Shown: one piece after another, positions 45,574 to 57,738 of the stretch
How positions within the stretch are numbered: position 1 is the stretch's first letter
Layout of the letters: each line of letters opens with the position of its first letter
DNA from: Pyrrhoderma lamaoense
Taxonomy: Eukaryota; Basidiomycota; Agaricomycetes; Hymenochaetales; Hymenochaetaceae
NCBI GenBank assembly: GCA_002794735.1
Contig: NBAZ01000001.1
Span: forward strand, 2,356,001 to 2,420,000
DNA length: 64,000 bases
Direction: 5' to 3'
The notes under the pieces: generated by a model
What the model saw: only the letters and a program-made list of their open reading frames with translations
The model's database searches: none
What the model was told of the DNA's origin: nothing
Made by a program: the position numbers and the translations under genes

Positions 45574-47189
45574 ATGCCAAAGAGTGAATCTCCTCTCTCC
45601 CCTACTTCTACAAAACAGCTAGTGAATGGCACTCAGCCAGACAAAATAGACAAAATGTCAGAAGTCGCTCTCAGAAAAAAGAAAAATGCAGATGCTCAGG
45701 CTGCTTTTCGAGCTCGCCGTGCAAACTACATTGCTACATTGGAAGAGACAGGTGTGTCTTTTATCACGTATTTTTTACTCTTATTTCTCCTTTTTTTATT
45801 TTTTATTGACAATCCCTTACCTTTTTCGTGGTTTGGGTGTCCTATAGTTACCAGCCTAGAGGCTGTTGTTGTCCAACTACAAGATTCTTGCCGAGAGGCT
45901 CGCGGCGAAGTTGTTGAACTGCGTCAAGAAAATTCGCGTTTGCAAAACGCTTTGGAAACGTTGAGGCATGAGAGTAGAGAACGAGACAAGTATTTGCGAG
46001 CTTTGTGGATCGCAAAGAAGGGCAGTGACGAATCTCACATTGACGATTTTCCGCCCCCACCACCTTCATACAATGTGGTTAATACGAATACGGGCGCTAC
46101 AAGCAGCTCAATCAACACTCCGGTAACGACACCACATCCTCAACCACTATCTTACCCGGGAGGCACCCCCGAAACTCTGGACCCTCGACTACAACAACAA
46201 TTCCCGCAAGACTCATCGGTAGCTGCTCTTCAACAGTCTGCATACACGGATGCGACGCCTGCAACCTATAATGAACGATCTCCTGTTATGACCTTTATGA
46301 CTCACGACGGGACAACGACGAATGGAAGGGTAAACCAACAATATCAATTTAATGGCATGGGAGGTCACGTTCGAGACCCTACTTGGAACACTAATGTGAA
46401 TCAAACTGGCGCCTCAGGAGAATCCGTGACTGGGGAGAACGGGTCTGCATCCCACTCCCCGGCGTACATTCCGTCCCCAACGATAACCTCCGCAGACACT
46501 TCGTATGGGCCTCGTTATCCCGGTCCAACTGTTTTACAGACAATGGAACAAGTCCCTTACATGATAAGTAATGGTGATCGGTCTATCTCTCCCGCGACAT
46601 CAAGTCCTCATAATGGTTCCGCATCTTCCGTTAACTCTCACTTTCAACAATTTGTTTTTCCAACCGATGGTCAGGAGCGTAACCCAGACCAAGAGTACCA
46701 CCGTCGTATGGCCGCGGCCGCAACCCCCGAACTAACTCTTCATGGAGGAACCGCGGATGTTTCATACGCCATGAACCGACGTAGGGCGGCTACAGGGCCT
46801 GAACGACCGATGTTGGGGGGAACATGACCCCTTATAGACCAGAAGACAGCTCAATTATGGGTGTTGCTGATTCTGGCAGAGCTAGCGTCGTTGCTCCCGA
46901 CTCTGACCAACGTGGAACGAGGCGGCGGCGAGGCCAAGGAAATGGCGAGCAGTCGTCTCGCTCTCCTAGTCCCCCTGGACACCCGCCTATCTCTAGCACC
47001 CTTGCCGTTATCAAGGCACAAGCGTTTGGCGCCCTTCGTAGAACCCGTACTCGCCCTAAGAAAGCTACTGAGGGAGCTGCAAAGATGGCAATGGAGGTAC
47101 TTGAGGCTCGTGGTATAGGCCTTGGCATCAACTCACAAGGACCCAGTAAGCGCCCAAGGCTTAGTGATGATGACGGGGCCCAAGCCTAG
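45574..47189 (+). CDS. bZIP transcription factor, one-base break
   Basis: Exons 45574-45751 and 45848-47189 give 506 residues after one repair. The basic region (KKKNADAQAAFRARRANYI, about residues 35-53) is followed by a leucine-type zipper through VTSLEAVVVQLQ and VELRQENSRLQNALETL. The invariant Asn and Arg of bZIP factors are present; the N-A-D-A-Q-A-A-F-R order recalls the AP-1-like/Pap1 branch. The rest is a long Gln/Ser/Pro-rich activation-type region and a basic C-terminus (RRTRTRPKK). In the G6 run 46815-46820 one G is missing. Without it the protein would stop at PMLGGT and the last 120 codons would seem to be a separate gene. With it the length is exactly 507 codons. Confidence 0.87.
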
Positions 47190-50100
47190 TTAGTCTCTGT
47201 GGTTTCTTTCTGTTTATTGTTTTAACTCTCAAAAACTAAGAAATTTATGCTGTAAGTATAAGCTCTTATGCCACCATGCAATGTATACTTGAATGCTTTT
47301 CTGCTTGGCATATCTCTATCCTCGCATGTCCGTCTCTCAACACGCTCTCTACTTGCTATTTCATCTGTTCTGTCTGACATCATTGGGATTCTTGTGGTTG
47401 CGGAGTATTCTGCCTATGTAGACTCTCCTCTCTCTCCTTTCCGTGCATATAATTATCTCATACTTAGCCATACTTTTTATCACCTTGCTTTCTCTACTAT
47501 TTTCTATCATTTTCTATTTTCTATCCTTCTTTCTATCTTTTCCCCTTTTGCTTCATTTATCCATGTAACGCTATCATGTGATGGGATATGGCCTTTGTAT
47601 TATTCAGGCTCGTTCCATCTTGCAATCTCTCTGCTAGTTCGTCATTATTGCCTTCTCAAGCATAGTTAATGGGCCACCTTCCCGACTTTTCCATCCACCA
47701 TGTACCTCACTCTTTTCTCGATCAAAACTAACTAACTGTATTGTATATACTCTCCTACTATTCCTATCTTTTTTTTCTCTTTCTTTCTCGCTTCCTCAAT
47801 TCTCTTTTCAGTAATGTCCATTTCTTAATACCGCAGCAGTACGGAATCATTGGAAATACATATGTTGATTATGAAATTTACATTTTATCCCCTGGTCTTC
47901 CGTGCTCAAAAATAGTAATATCTACTATCTTTCTGATTTTCGAATCTGTAAGCGCTTCGTTTATATACAACGAAGTTTCGGCTAAAATGATTTGAATTGA
48001 GCGTGTAGCCAGTGTGGAAACTCTGTTAAATAAGAATAGACTTACACTATGTTTTTCATTGTTTATCATTGTGTTCCTTGCAACCTTTGATTTGTATAGG
48101 GCGCGCATGCGGAAGCAAAAATATATCAAACTTCCCAAAGAAGGTATGACTTAGATCCTGGAATAAAATTCAAAATTGATATTTCCCTTCAGGCAGTCCC
48201 CGTAAACAAACGTAAATAGTCATGTCGGAAAAATCAGAAAAGCAAAAATCGGTCAGAACTATGAAAAAAAAACTTAAACTAGATAAATTCTGATGTATGT
48301 AGATAAATCTTTTCGAGGCCATGATATCTCCGTAACCCCGCGCCCTGAATTCTTAATGCCCGAGATAGAAGCTTGGTCTCACGTTTTCCGAGGCTACCAG
48401 CGATCTGAGAGATAGAAGTCCAGGAAATTAAACTGCCGATATCAGGGAAGTTGAATCAGACTGTTGTCTTTTTACGACGGAAGAGTCATGCATTGGGGGA
48501 AAAGAAGAGTGGGAAGGAAAGGGGGAACTAGTAGAACTAATTGTAATAGTTGAGACTGAAGGTTAGTCGAAAACTGCGAATGAGCTTCTAGTACAAATTT
48601 AACATATTCTCAACTGTTCCCCTCTTCCAATAACCGAAATTCCTTGCGTACATTGACTTCTTTATATTATCCCACTCCCATACACAAGGCACTCGGATAT
48701 TGTCAAAATACGGAACTGGTCTGAGACAGGTCAACGCCAGCTTCTAGGTACGCAACCAGGTCCAGAAGAACGGAAGTCGCAATCCTGTTGGGTAGTCGAC
48801 GAAGGAATGAGTTTAAAATGCGGCTTGTGTGAATATTGGGAGGGGATAAGGGAAATACGTAGGTAGGAGGTTAGTGAAGATGCTTACGACGAGACGCGGA
48901 GTTTGCCCTCGGAGGAGCTGTTAACGTTGCAAGGGCGGGAAACGTCTGGCTAGGGCTACTATTCTCCGATCTATTATAGAGGAAAAATAAGATTTCAGAT
49001 ATACACCGTATGAGTAGCCGATCCCAACCAAAACTCAAAAGCTCTTTGTTTCGGTCGATTGTGGGGGATCGACCGGACAATTAAACTTACATGAATACGA
49101 CATCCAGGCTCGTTCTGATTATTCATGAATAATTTATCCAATACAGTAAGGAGACCGAGTACTAATTGACGTACACGAAGATTGTGGATGTAGATTCCGC
49201 GATCCGCGAGGAGCCCTGAGCCGTCGAAGTTCCCTCAATATTAGTACTGATATTACTAACACTGCTGTTAGATATGCAGTCGGATGGCGGCTGAATTAGC
49301 TCATTTCTGAGGCGATTAAAGGGGAAATGACGAAGCCTAGTCCTTCATACCTTTGTAGTATATTTTCGGTAGCGCTAGGCTCGTTATCGTGGCTGGATAA
49401 GATGATAACTCAATAACACGGGAGCAGTTAACATTTACCAGATAATCTCACTTACTCCCGTCCATGATCATTAAACGTGCGGTATCTGTTATGTGGTAAT
49501 CGTAAGCGCGGATGTCAAAATAATACTTAATGAAGAAGCTTGCCTTAATTCCACTTCATCTTTTCTAGAAAAACATTAGTCCCAATTTCGGGTGACTAGA
49601 AGGGCTATGACCAACCTCTTATCGGTAACAAGCACATGGCAAGCAGTATAAAGGGAGAGGTGGAAGAGAGTGAAGGAATAATAAATCAAGAGGGATAGCT
49701 TCATATTCCTTTTACTGGAGAACCTCAGATTCAAGCATATCCGATAGGAGGAAATGTCAAGACACATGCTCTCTTTATATCTATCCGATGAAACAGCTTT
49801 TATTTCGATATCCCAGCATTCTGTTCAATTTGCAGTCTTGGCAAAGGTGAAGTGTACGACTTTCACAAAGGATTGTTCCTATGAATAACTCAAGAAGCAT
49901 CCTTGTCGGGATATTCAACGTGGGTTCTGTACCTTCCTTCTTACCAAAGGTAAGGACCGACTACCAAAAAACTGATTTCCTTCACATCGGTTTCCATTCT
50001 GACCTATAATAGACGTTCGGGTTGGTCGCAGGTACGGAGAAACCCATGGGCGTGGGTCACGGAATCTTTCCCTAAGCTGAGGATCATCTTTCCGTTAGTG

Positions 50101-50658
50101 ATAACGCGTCACTGGGTCCATGATGGGATACACATACCAAAAGTTTCCATAGTCCATGCTTGTTAGGAATTTTAGGACGCAGAAGTTACGCACCGAATTA
50201 CTGGGTCTCACGTACTCGACAATATATTCATGTGTATCACGTATATGTCAGGCTAAGGAGATATACGTGAAAGAGATATTAGAAATCATCAAGCACGCGT
50301 TAAACTGTTGTACGTGATACAAGTATGCGTATAACGATAATTCGGTAAGTTTAAACATAAAAGAGTTTGATTAGAGATGATGATCTATCTTTTTCTGGAG
50401 GAACAAATGGACAGTATAGTTTCTGCAAGGTGCGATATTAGTCATGTGAAAGCGCTGATAGCGCTGAAATTTCATTTTAGATACTTTTTTATAGTCACAC
50501 ATACGGGACATATGGCACAAATCTCCTCGACATTCTCTTGGCCCGAAAACTCAATATAGAAAATAATGGTGACAGATATAATTACATATCCTGTATTCAT
50601 CAATCTAAAATTAGAGTATCAAGTCCAATATCCTAGGACCTAGAAGGAATCAAAGCTA
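47190..50658. other. 3.5-kb region without a recognisable gene
   Basis: The first ~650 bp are very C/T-rich on the plus strand. The rest is AT-rich (about 40% GC by eye). No open frame on either strand has coding bias or known motifs. No tRNA A/B boxes, snRNA or SRP motifs, terminal repeats or transposase motifs were found. It could hold a long 3' UTR, a non-coding RNA or a large regulatory region for the bZIP or GPI2 genes. Confidence 0.45.
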
Positions 50659-51832
50659 TCATCGTACTTGAGGTACAGCTACATCCCATGGACCCCGTAT
50701 TTCACTAGACGCCATGTATACACATTAGTAAGTTACAGTACAAGAATAACAAGAGCGCAAACTTTTTGAATTTCTGGGCCCAAACTAAAGCTGCGGGAGC
50801 ACCAAATGTTATAAATCCCAGAAGTATTATCTGTATTTTGGTTACAAGCTGAGAAACTTCAGATGTAAGATAGATAGAAATGTTAACGAAGCAGAGAGTA
50901 AGAGTAGCTCTGGGGAGAGTTGAAAGTAACTGGAAGAATATGTTAAGTACTTGATTTCGTGTAAAGAGAAGTGGACTCACAAACAATCGCGTTCGCAACA
51001 TGGGAAGTAACGCAAGTATCTGTATAGAAAACAACATGAGAGCAAAAACAGATATATCATCCCGTAGTCGAGAGGCAAGGACAACAGAAGCAGACATAGC
51101 TGCATTCATGGAAAAAATTGAGGTCAATCTGAGAAAAAAGGACGAGGGATAAGAATAACCAAGGAATTGTTGAGAATGGAACACACCTTTTACGTCCCAA
51201 ACGCCCAATCTCGGCTGGGCGATAGTCAGTCAGAACTACATTCAGGATGAATAAGCAAGCAGTCAGAGCCCAGATAGAGTCGGACGAAGTCGATGCTGAT
51301 AGCGTGCGCAGCACTGGAGACAGTGATAATAGTGCAAGAAAGACCAATATAGACGACTTCAATGCTTTTGATCCTACACGTAGTACCAAAATATTCCAAT
51401 TTATCAGAGCTTTGAACATTCCATAGAAGCACGCGTAGTATTTTTGCTCACTCTGCTCTTTATCCACAATATATCCAAACACGAAATATTCGAGAAGTTC
51501 CCAGATGGCAAAGCCGACCAAGAACATACATATAGATACCCATACAAGAATGCGCGGGTCCCATGATTCATCGTACAAATGTGAAAATGTTACGAGAAAA
51601 ATGAATATTGCTGAGAGATGCTGGGATATTGCACACGAAGCTAGAACCAAGGGCCAATATGTATATGGTCGGAAATTAGCTGATGGGAGAACCTTAAGTA
51701 CTGTCTTGCAGGTGGTAGTGAAAAGTATCAGTACATACTATTTCTTTTAAGAGAAGAGAGAAAAGACGGAGGTATGTAATTATCAGGATAGGGTTGCTTC
51801 CTCCATAGGACCCTTTCCCAGCCTGCACTCAT
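50659..51832 (-). CDS. GPI2: GPI2/PIG-C subunit of the GPI-GlcNAc transferase
   Basis: About five exons on the minus strand. The start at 51832 gives MSAGWERVLWRKQPYPDNY, the conserved PIG-C opening. After an intron come NFRPYTYWPLVLASCAISQH and several TM helices (SAIFIFLVTFSHLY, ILVWVSICMFLVGFAIWELL). The family signature SLSPVLRTL with TSSDSIWALTACLFILNVVL follows, then SMNAAMSASVVLASR. The last intron (donor GTTTGC) joins to NEIRGPWDVAVPQVR and the stop at 50659. GPI2 is an ER membrane subunit of the first enzyme of GPI-anchor synthesis. The longer frame ending at 50705 is a read-through of that last intron. No frame break was needed. Confidence 0.9.
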
Positions 51833-51875
51833 ACAGTTTTGGGATGCATACAATGGTGATGCGTCCGCAGATGTG

Positions 51876-51894
51876 GTCGTGGTCGTGGTCGTCA
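51876..51894 (+). repeat. Short (GTGGTC)n microsatellite
   Basis: About three copies of GTGGTC in a row upstream of GPI2. A trivial repeat, noted for completeness. Confidence 0.6.
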
Positions 51895-52099
51895 CTGTTT
51901 GCTAGCAGCGACTCGGAGTTTCTCACAAAATCACACTCACACACTCCATCAAACCTCTCAATCAGTTATCATTCTCCTTGTAATCATACATAAATATATT
52001 CCATTATCTGAGAAAAAGCTCAATGTATAACGATTTATCATACATGTATCTAGTTATAAATAATCCAACGAATCGTGTATATGCGTGCACACAGCACAC

Positions 52100-52584
52100 T
52101 CATCTTCTCACTAGTCCCACTACATTTATCCAGTTTATTAGTATGGTTTTAAATTTCTTCTTTGTCACAGGACTCACAACCAGGGGCTGTTCCTCCCTTT
52201 CTTGTGCTTGTGGGCTTAGAGGTTTCTTAAGTTGAGACGATAACTTCCCGGCGTTTGGATTACTCTTGTTCGTACCCCGCACGTTTTCCTTTATTCATAA
52301 GCACATTACATGTAAAGTCAAATTTCATTTGGAGAGAATGAAAATTCGTGATTGCTACTCACGGCTTTCCGTCTTTCCTCCGCTGCAGCTAGTGCCCTTA
52401 ATCGTCTTTCTTCGCGAACTTCTGCTGATTCAGTTGGCTCAGTCGCACCTCCCAACCTCGTTTGACCAGTAACCTTCCGCCTATCGTTTACATTAACGGG
52501 CACTGAATTATTGGCACCCATCCTTGGATCGACTAAGGTATGTCCACCACTAAGGGCGTTGGATTTAGAACAACAGGCACCCAT
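52100..52584 (-). CDS. Small lipid-modified protein, SVIP-like
   Basis: Exon 52584-52363 and a second exon from 52288 (3' end uncertain, 52100 if read to the next stop). The protein starts MGACCSK. Gly2 is a strong N-myristoylation signal, with two Cys next to it for palmitoylation. A helical segment follows (EVREERRLRALAAAEERRKA), then RGTNKSNPNAGKLSSQLKK. This layout resembles the small VCP/p97-interacting protein SVIP, whose N-terminal VIM helix binds p97 and whose acyl groups hold it on membranes. The assignment is by layout and short motifs only. A possible further donor at about 52172 (GTGAGT after PLV) may shorten the C-terminus. Confidence 0.6.
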
Positions 52585-52860
52585 CCCGAAAATCTCAAGT
52601 ATAAGTACTTCCAGCAGTGATGTGGAAGTTGATAGCTGTGACAGCGCTCATATGGGAAATATCAGGTGCGGCTTCTGTATCCTTGATGCTCGCCAAGCAT
52701 CAAACACTTTACCCCCTGGAGAGCATATATTAGCAACATTCTGAGACATAGTACACTGTAAAATACTACTAGATTAATTAAACATAAGGAGCTACTGCTG
52801 TACACTAAAAACCCGTAAGAATAATCTTGGATGAAAATACTAAGAAGCCGGACAACTCGT

Positions 52861-53855
52861 TTATTCATCTGAAACCTGTTCATATTCACCTCTTCTCTCT
52901 CTTCTCTCTCTTTCCCGTGACCTCCGGGAGAATGGCAAACTATCTGAAAGACTGATACCCATAGCTCGTGCCCGAGGATTCCATGCCTGCACCGAGAATT
53001 CAGTCATAAATCGAAGGATAGTTTGAAGGATCATGAGGCAAACTCACCTCCCACCATCTTCTTCCCGTGGTCCAAGGCACACTGGTATCGATGCCAGCTT
53101 TTACCATCTTGCCTTTAATCCCCGCTCCAAGAAGGAGACCAAAAATCTATTAGAATTTAATAAGGAGGGAACGTGTTAGGTGGCCAGCAAGTAAGAATAT
53201 CAAATGGGTCTCCGTGCTTACAGTAAGCAGAAATAGTGTTACTATGAGCTGGTCGCGAGGCGAGTCTCTCTCTGTACATACCCCTTTAGTATGACAAGCA
53301 CTAGATTATTATTATGAATTCGACACGTACGAAAGCAACGAGCTTCAACATCTCCTTCTTTCCCAGTTGCGGTATCTGGGTCTGTATCCCCTAGGCTTGC
53401 ACCTTGGCAGATAGGTAGATTTTGATTTATACACCAAGCTTTTGTACAAGAGAGACAAGGTTTATTTGGATCATCTGGTGTCAACATATGCAAGCTATAG
53501 TTGAGGAGTAGTTAAACCGAAATTCTGAAGTGAAACAGTAAGTGTCCGAACCCACATTGTATAATTGGAACCGAAGCATATGCCTATCACCCATAATTCC
53601 GATTAGTATATGACCTATACTTGTATTGGGTATAATGAGAGCGATACAGAAAGACATACATTTACAAAAGTTTGTGGCTTCCCATTTGCTGCCTAACATG
53701 ACAACCTGAGTATAAGTTTCAACTCTAGAGACTGTTGGTAAGGACAAGGCAGTGATCAAGTATATTAGATGATGCGCACATAATGTTTTGATGGAGTAGC
53801 ACAGCCCAAACAGGATAAAAAATAATAAACCCGCCACAAAAACCGGTAGAGACAC
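52861..53855 (-). CDS. Cys-rich predicted membrane protein of unknown function, 5' end uncertain
   Basis: Minus-strand gene with at least five exons. A first hydrophobic segment (LPVFVAGLLFFILFGLCYS) lacks an ATG in frame. A Cys-rich part follows (LTPDDPNKPCLSCTKAWC, PICQGASLGDTDPD, DVEARCFQRDSPRDQ). A second TM is LIVTLFLLTIFGLLLGAGIKG. Then comes WTTGRRWWEAWNPRARAMG and a very basic end (RRSRERERREKRGEYEQ). Introns at the ends of ARCF, LLT and WWE keep frame well. I do not recognise a named family; the paired CxxC-like cysteines suggest a luminal or external disulfide or metal site. The gene is head to head with ARP1. Confidence 0.6.
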
Positions 53856-53992
53856 TCGACACTATGGACTCGGGTGTATATGTGAATGTAAAGTCACGAT
53901 CTCGCGACCTGATGAGACGCGTCTCCTCCTTCGCTCAACCGTGACTTCAATTTGACCTGCTTGAATTACAAGTCACCCATAGCACTTGCAAG

Positions 53993-55494
53993 ATGTCGAC
54001 AGAGTTCGACGATGTGCTCACAAACCAACCCGTTGTAATCGACAATGTACGGCCCCTGTCTTGTAACAAAACTATTAGATCACCAAATCTAATTATGATT
54101 TAATTATCTGTCGTCGTAATTACACTGTTCCATCTAGGGCTCTGGGACCATCAAGGCAGGCTTTGCAGGTCAAGACCATCCAAAATGCTTCTTTCCCTCA
54201 TTGTATGTGTTGGTTGTACCTGTTCATTTCATATTTCCTTACCTGCTGGACAGCGTTGGGCGCCCGAAACACATACGCGTTATGGCAGGTGCATTAGAAG
54301 GGGAGACATTCATAGGACGTAAAGCTCAGGAATTCCGCGGATTATTGAAGATAAAATACCCTATGGAACACGGCATAGTAACGGACTGGGATGATATGGA
54401 ACGAATATGGAACTGGGTATATACTGAAGAATTAGGCACCTTAAGTGAAGAGGTATCTATAAAAAAAATAGATGTATGTTGTGTGTCCCTATTGACTAAT
54501 TATGGTTTAGCATCCCGTACTACTGACAGAGGCACCTTTGAATCCTCGAAGTAATCGAGATATTGCAGCACAAATATTTTTTGATACCTTCAATGTTCCC
54601 GCCTTATTTACCTCTGTTCAAGCTGTCCTGTCTCTGTATGCATACATTATGTTTCAATACTTGATTTTGCTAATGGCATCCGATTAATCTTACAGTTATT
54701 CCTCAGGTCGAACAACAGGTATTGTTCTGGATTCTGGGGATGGCGTTACCCATGCTGTACCCGTTTTCGAAGGGTTCTCAATGCCTAATGCAATCCGACG
54801 GGTGGACATCGCTGGGAGGGATGTAACTGATCATTTACAATTACTTCTTCGAAAAGCCGGTCATCACTTACATACATCTGCGGAGCGCGAGGTTGTACGT
54901 ACAATCAAAGAGAAATGCTGTTACATTGCAGCCAATCCAGCGAAAGAGGAAAAGGATAATGCGGGCCGTATGGAAGAATTTAGACTGCCTGATGGGAATG
55001 TCATCCAACTGGGTGCGGAGCGCTTCCGTGCGCCCGAGATTTTGTTCAATCCAGAGTTGATTGGACAAGAGTATGCTGGTGTGCACCAGGTTGTTGTTGA
55101 CTCAATAAACCGCGCGGACCTCGATCTTCGAAAGAGTCTTTTCTCAAATATTGTGCTAAGTGGAGGCAGCACGTTGTGTAAAGGTGACTTCTTTTCTCTC
55201 CTTAAACTACATCCGTCGCTAACATACTTTTAGGGTTTGGAGACCGATTATTAAACGAGGTGAAGAAACTCTCAGTGAAGGATGTAAAAATAAAGATCTA
55301 CGCTCCTCCAGAACGGAAGTACTCAACATGGATTGGTGGCTCAATTCTAGCTGGCTTAAGTACTTTCAAAAAGGTTAACTCAAGTTATACCTTTGCATCC
55401 AATCAGTTATATTGATGTTTTCTTCTAGATGTGGGTATCCGCAGAAGAATACCAAGAAGACCCAGAGATTATACATAAGAAAGCTGGATTTTGA
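53993..55494 (+). CDS. ARP1: Actin-related protein Arp1 (centractin)
   Basis: Seven exons (53993-54046, 54138-54202, 54254-54452, 54511-54635, 54696-55183, 55234-55373, 55429-55494) join to 378 residues in perfect frame. Actin-fold landmarks are [16 protein letters not shown] (phosphate 1), [19 protein letters not shown] (phosphate 2) and [18 protein letters not shown] (adenosine site). The centractin N-terminus [13 protein letters not shown] and the ending [16 protein letters not shown] separate it from actin. Arp1 forms the short filament at the core of dynactin for dynein-based nuclear and vesicle movement. All introns are GT-AG. Confidence 0.95.
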
Positions 55495-55835
55495 CCATTT
55501 AGACGTCTTTCATTCATTTGTACGCTATTACATATTCTCGGGCCTTTTTTAAATCTTCCTGCTTGCTTTGCGTCAGATATTCTCCCAGTACTAGTAATAC
55601 CCCCTTACCACATTTGTAGCAGCTAGTGACATTAATACCAAGGTTTCTCATTGGAAGACTGGATTTTAACTACTTTGCAGTTCCGTTATTTTTCATGATA
55701 TCAACACAATGGCATATATTCGCATTGCGAAATGAGAAATGACCATACACATGACAAAGACACAAAAGTGTGATTTTGGGAAAGACATAATGCAACAAAG
55801 CGGAGAATGAAAGAAGTACAGAGATAAGGGTGAAT
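55495..55835. other. Convergent intergenic region, no gene seen
   Basis: 3' flanks of ARP1 and RPL15; no coding pattern. Confidence 0.5.
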
Positions 55836-56553
55836 CTATCGGTACCTGCGAAGAGAGAGGGTGTTGTGTTTCTTCCAGGTAGAGCGAGCGGGGGCATGGT
55901 TGTGAAGATGACCTTTGCCGAGACCACGGTTCTGAAAGTACCAGTGATTAGACCAATTATAACTGTTAGAAAGGGAGGTGAGCGCACCTTCTTTCCAATG
56001 CCAGTAAGACCGCGAGATTCCCGATGCTTGTGGACAGGGTTGGCGATCCAGTTGATTCTGGCGTCACGGCGGATCTATACACAAAAAAAATAATCAGCTG
56101 CAAAACAAATATGTACGTGCGTGTACGAACAGCCTTGTGGTTAGGGTCGACAAGAATGACTTCGTAATATTTGTAGACACCATCCTGGTTGATCCAGTAC
56201 GAGTTCAAGACGCGAAGATTGCCGCATCTTCGTCCAACACGCTCCTCAGCAACAGATCGAAGACCACGTTGGAATTTGAGGTGGTTAACACCCTGGCGGA
56301 CGGGTTTACCGTAGGTTGCACCCTTGGGGACGGGTTTCTTGCGGTTACCACGGCGGACACGAACACGGTAAACGACATATCCCTGCTTAGCCTTGTAACC
56401 TAAACGGCGAGCCTTGTCGGGGCGGGAAGGGCGGGAAGCACGGTGAATGACATTCAATTGGCGGTATTCCCAGCAGCGAACGCGGAGCAGGAAACGGAGA
56501 ACATCCGACTGCTTCTTCTTGTAAAGCTCCCCGATGTATTTGTAGGCTCCCAT
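55836..56553 (-). CDS. RPL15: 60S ribosomal protein L15
   Basis: Exons 56553-56127, 56074-55988 and 55931-55836 cover the whole eL15 protein of about 203 residues. It runs from [20 protein letters not shown] through [20 protein letters not shown] and [12 protein letters not shown] to [11 protein letters not shown] at the stop. L15 is a core 60S protein. The first junction is not clean. Exon 1 ends in phase 1 after HKAV, while RRDARINW opens in phase 0, so an indel of one or two bases near the splice sites is likely. A leader intron seems present: donor GTGAGT at 56724 (minus strand) and acceptor CTCTCAG ending at 56555, one base before the ATG. Confidence 0.93.
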
Positions 56554-56929
56554 CCTGAGAGGCGAAAGAAAAAGATAGTATCGTTAGATGAATCCCTAGT
56601 ACATCCAATGCAAGTTATGCCCATCCAACCCAATTCCCATACAATCTTAGGTTCATTCTTCTCTCCCAGTCATAATCTCCATCTTCAACAGCATAGCAGC
56701 AGCATAATGGGACTCTAAACTCACCTTGTTCTTGACGATGGTGTTTTTGAGTACGCTGTCTAGGTCGCTATCCTACTCTATCAAGACGCAGATGGGGGTT
56801 GCTGACATAATAATACACCATTTTAATACTAATGTCGATCATCTTTATCATAAGGATAGACGTCACTACAACTAGTTAGAACTAGTACTTGTGCTAACTT
56901 ACAACATATGTTGCTTCCTAGGCCTTAAT

Positions 56930-57738
56930 ATGAATACATCCTCAAATTTTGCAAGCACGTTTGCTCCTTACGTTCGGAGATTTACTTTTCATAATCGGAG
57001 GCCTAGTCTGACTTTTTATCTCTTCAGACCCCTCCACCCGACGACCCTTCCAACGCCGCATCCTCCTCTCGTTCTGCCGCAGCTCGTGCCTGGTTCCCCC
57101 ATGCGGAGTCTAGTTCATATCAATCTGGCGGTCTTCCAACACTTGGTAACTCTTACGCAGGAGGTACCCAGTATGGAGGGAACGTAACAGGATTTGGGAA
57201 CCAACCGGATGGTCCAACTAACCAGTGGGAGACTCGCTTCGGAATGCGAGTTGATGTGCTTGCTGCCATTGCATATCTTTTGGGTCCTATCACAGGTATC
57301 TAATTTACCGTTTCTTATTAGATATAATCTAAACTTTCTCTACTCAGCACTCGTGTTACTCATATTGGAGACACATAATGATTATGTCCGGTTTCATGGT
57401 AAACAAACCTCTTCCTCTCAAGTTAATATCTCCTTTGGGCTTAAAAGATATTTCTGAAGCATACCAATCTGCATTATCCCTCACACCGCTTTACTTCCTT
57501 TTAATGCTAAGCGAAGTCATCGGGGGGGCCCATTTTTCAATACCTTGACTATAATCTGCATATCAATCTTATCCCTAGGAATGGCGTACGTACATCAAAT
57601 AATTGATGTTAAATATCAATCTAACGTATAAATACTCTCAGATTTAGGGCATATGTGGATGCGGCACAAAATAATCTTAGTAGATATTACTTGCCGCATG
57701 TGGGACTTTTAGCAGACCAGTGGGTTTTGGAGGAATAG
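56930..57738 (+). CDS. DUF4870/Tic20-like small membrane protein, one-base break
   Basis: Exons run from ATG 56930 (first exon boundary uncertain) to TAG 57738. The protein has a Pro/Ser/Gly-rich soluble N-terminus (TPPPDDPSNAASSS, then GNQPDGPTNQWETRFGM). Three to four TM helices follow: VDVLAAIAYLLGPITALVLLILE, SALSLTPLYFLLML and TLTIICISILSLGMAFRAYVDA. The tail is YYLPHVGLLADQWVLEE. The ETHNDYVRFHAYQS motif and topology match DUF4870/UPF0132 proteins, whose role is unknown. One base is missing in the stretch 57522-57537 (a G7 and a T5 run); adding it joins the helices in frame. The first intron may start at GTTCGG (56973) or, less likely, at a GC donor. Confidence 0.72.

Noticed and set aside
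47190..50658. Transposon or retroelement in the gene-poor region
   Set aside because: No inverted or direct terminal repeats, no transposase or polymerase motifs, and no target-site duplication visible.
50705..50760. GPI2 stop at 50705
   Set aside because: This frame reads through the last intron; splicing at GTTTGC gives the conserved EIRGPWDVAVP end at 50659.
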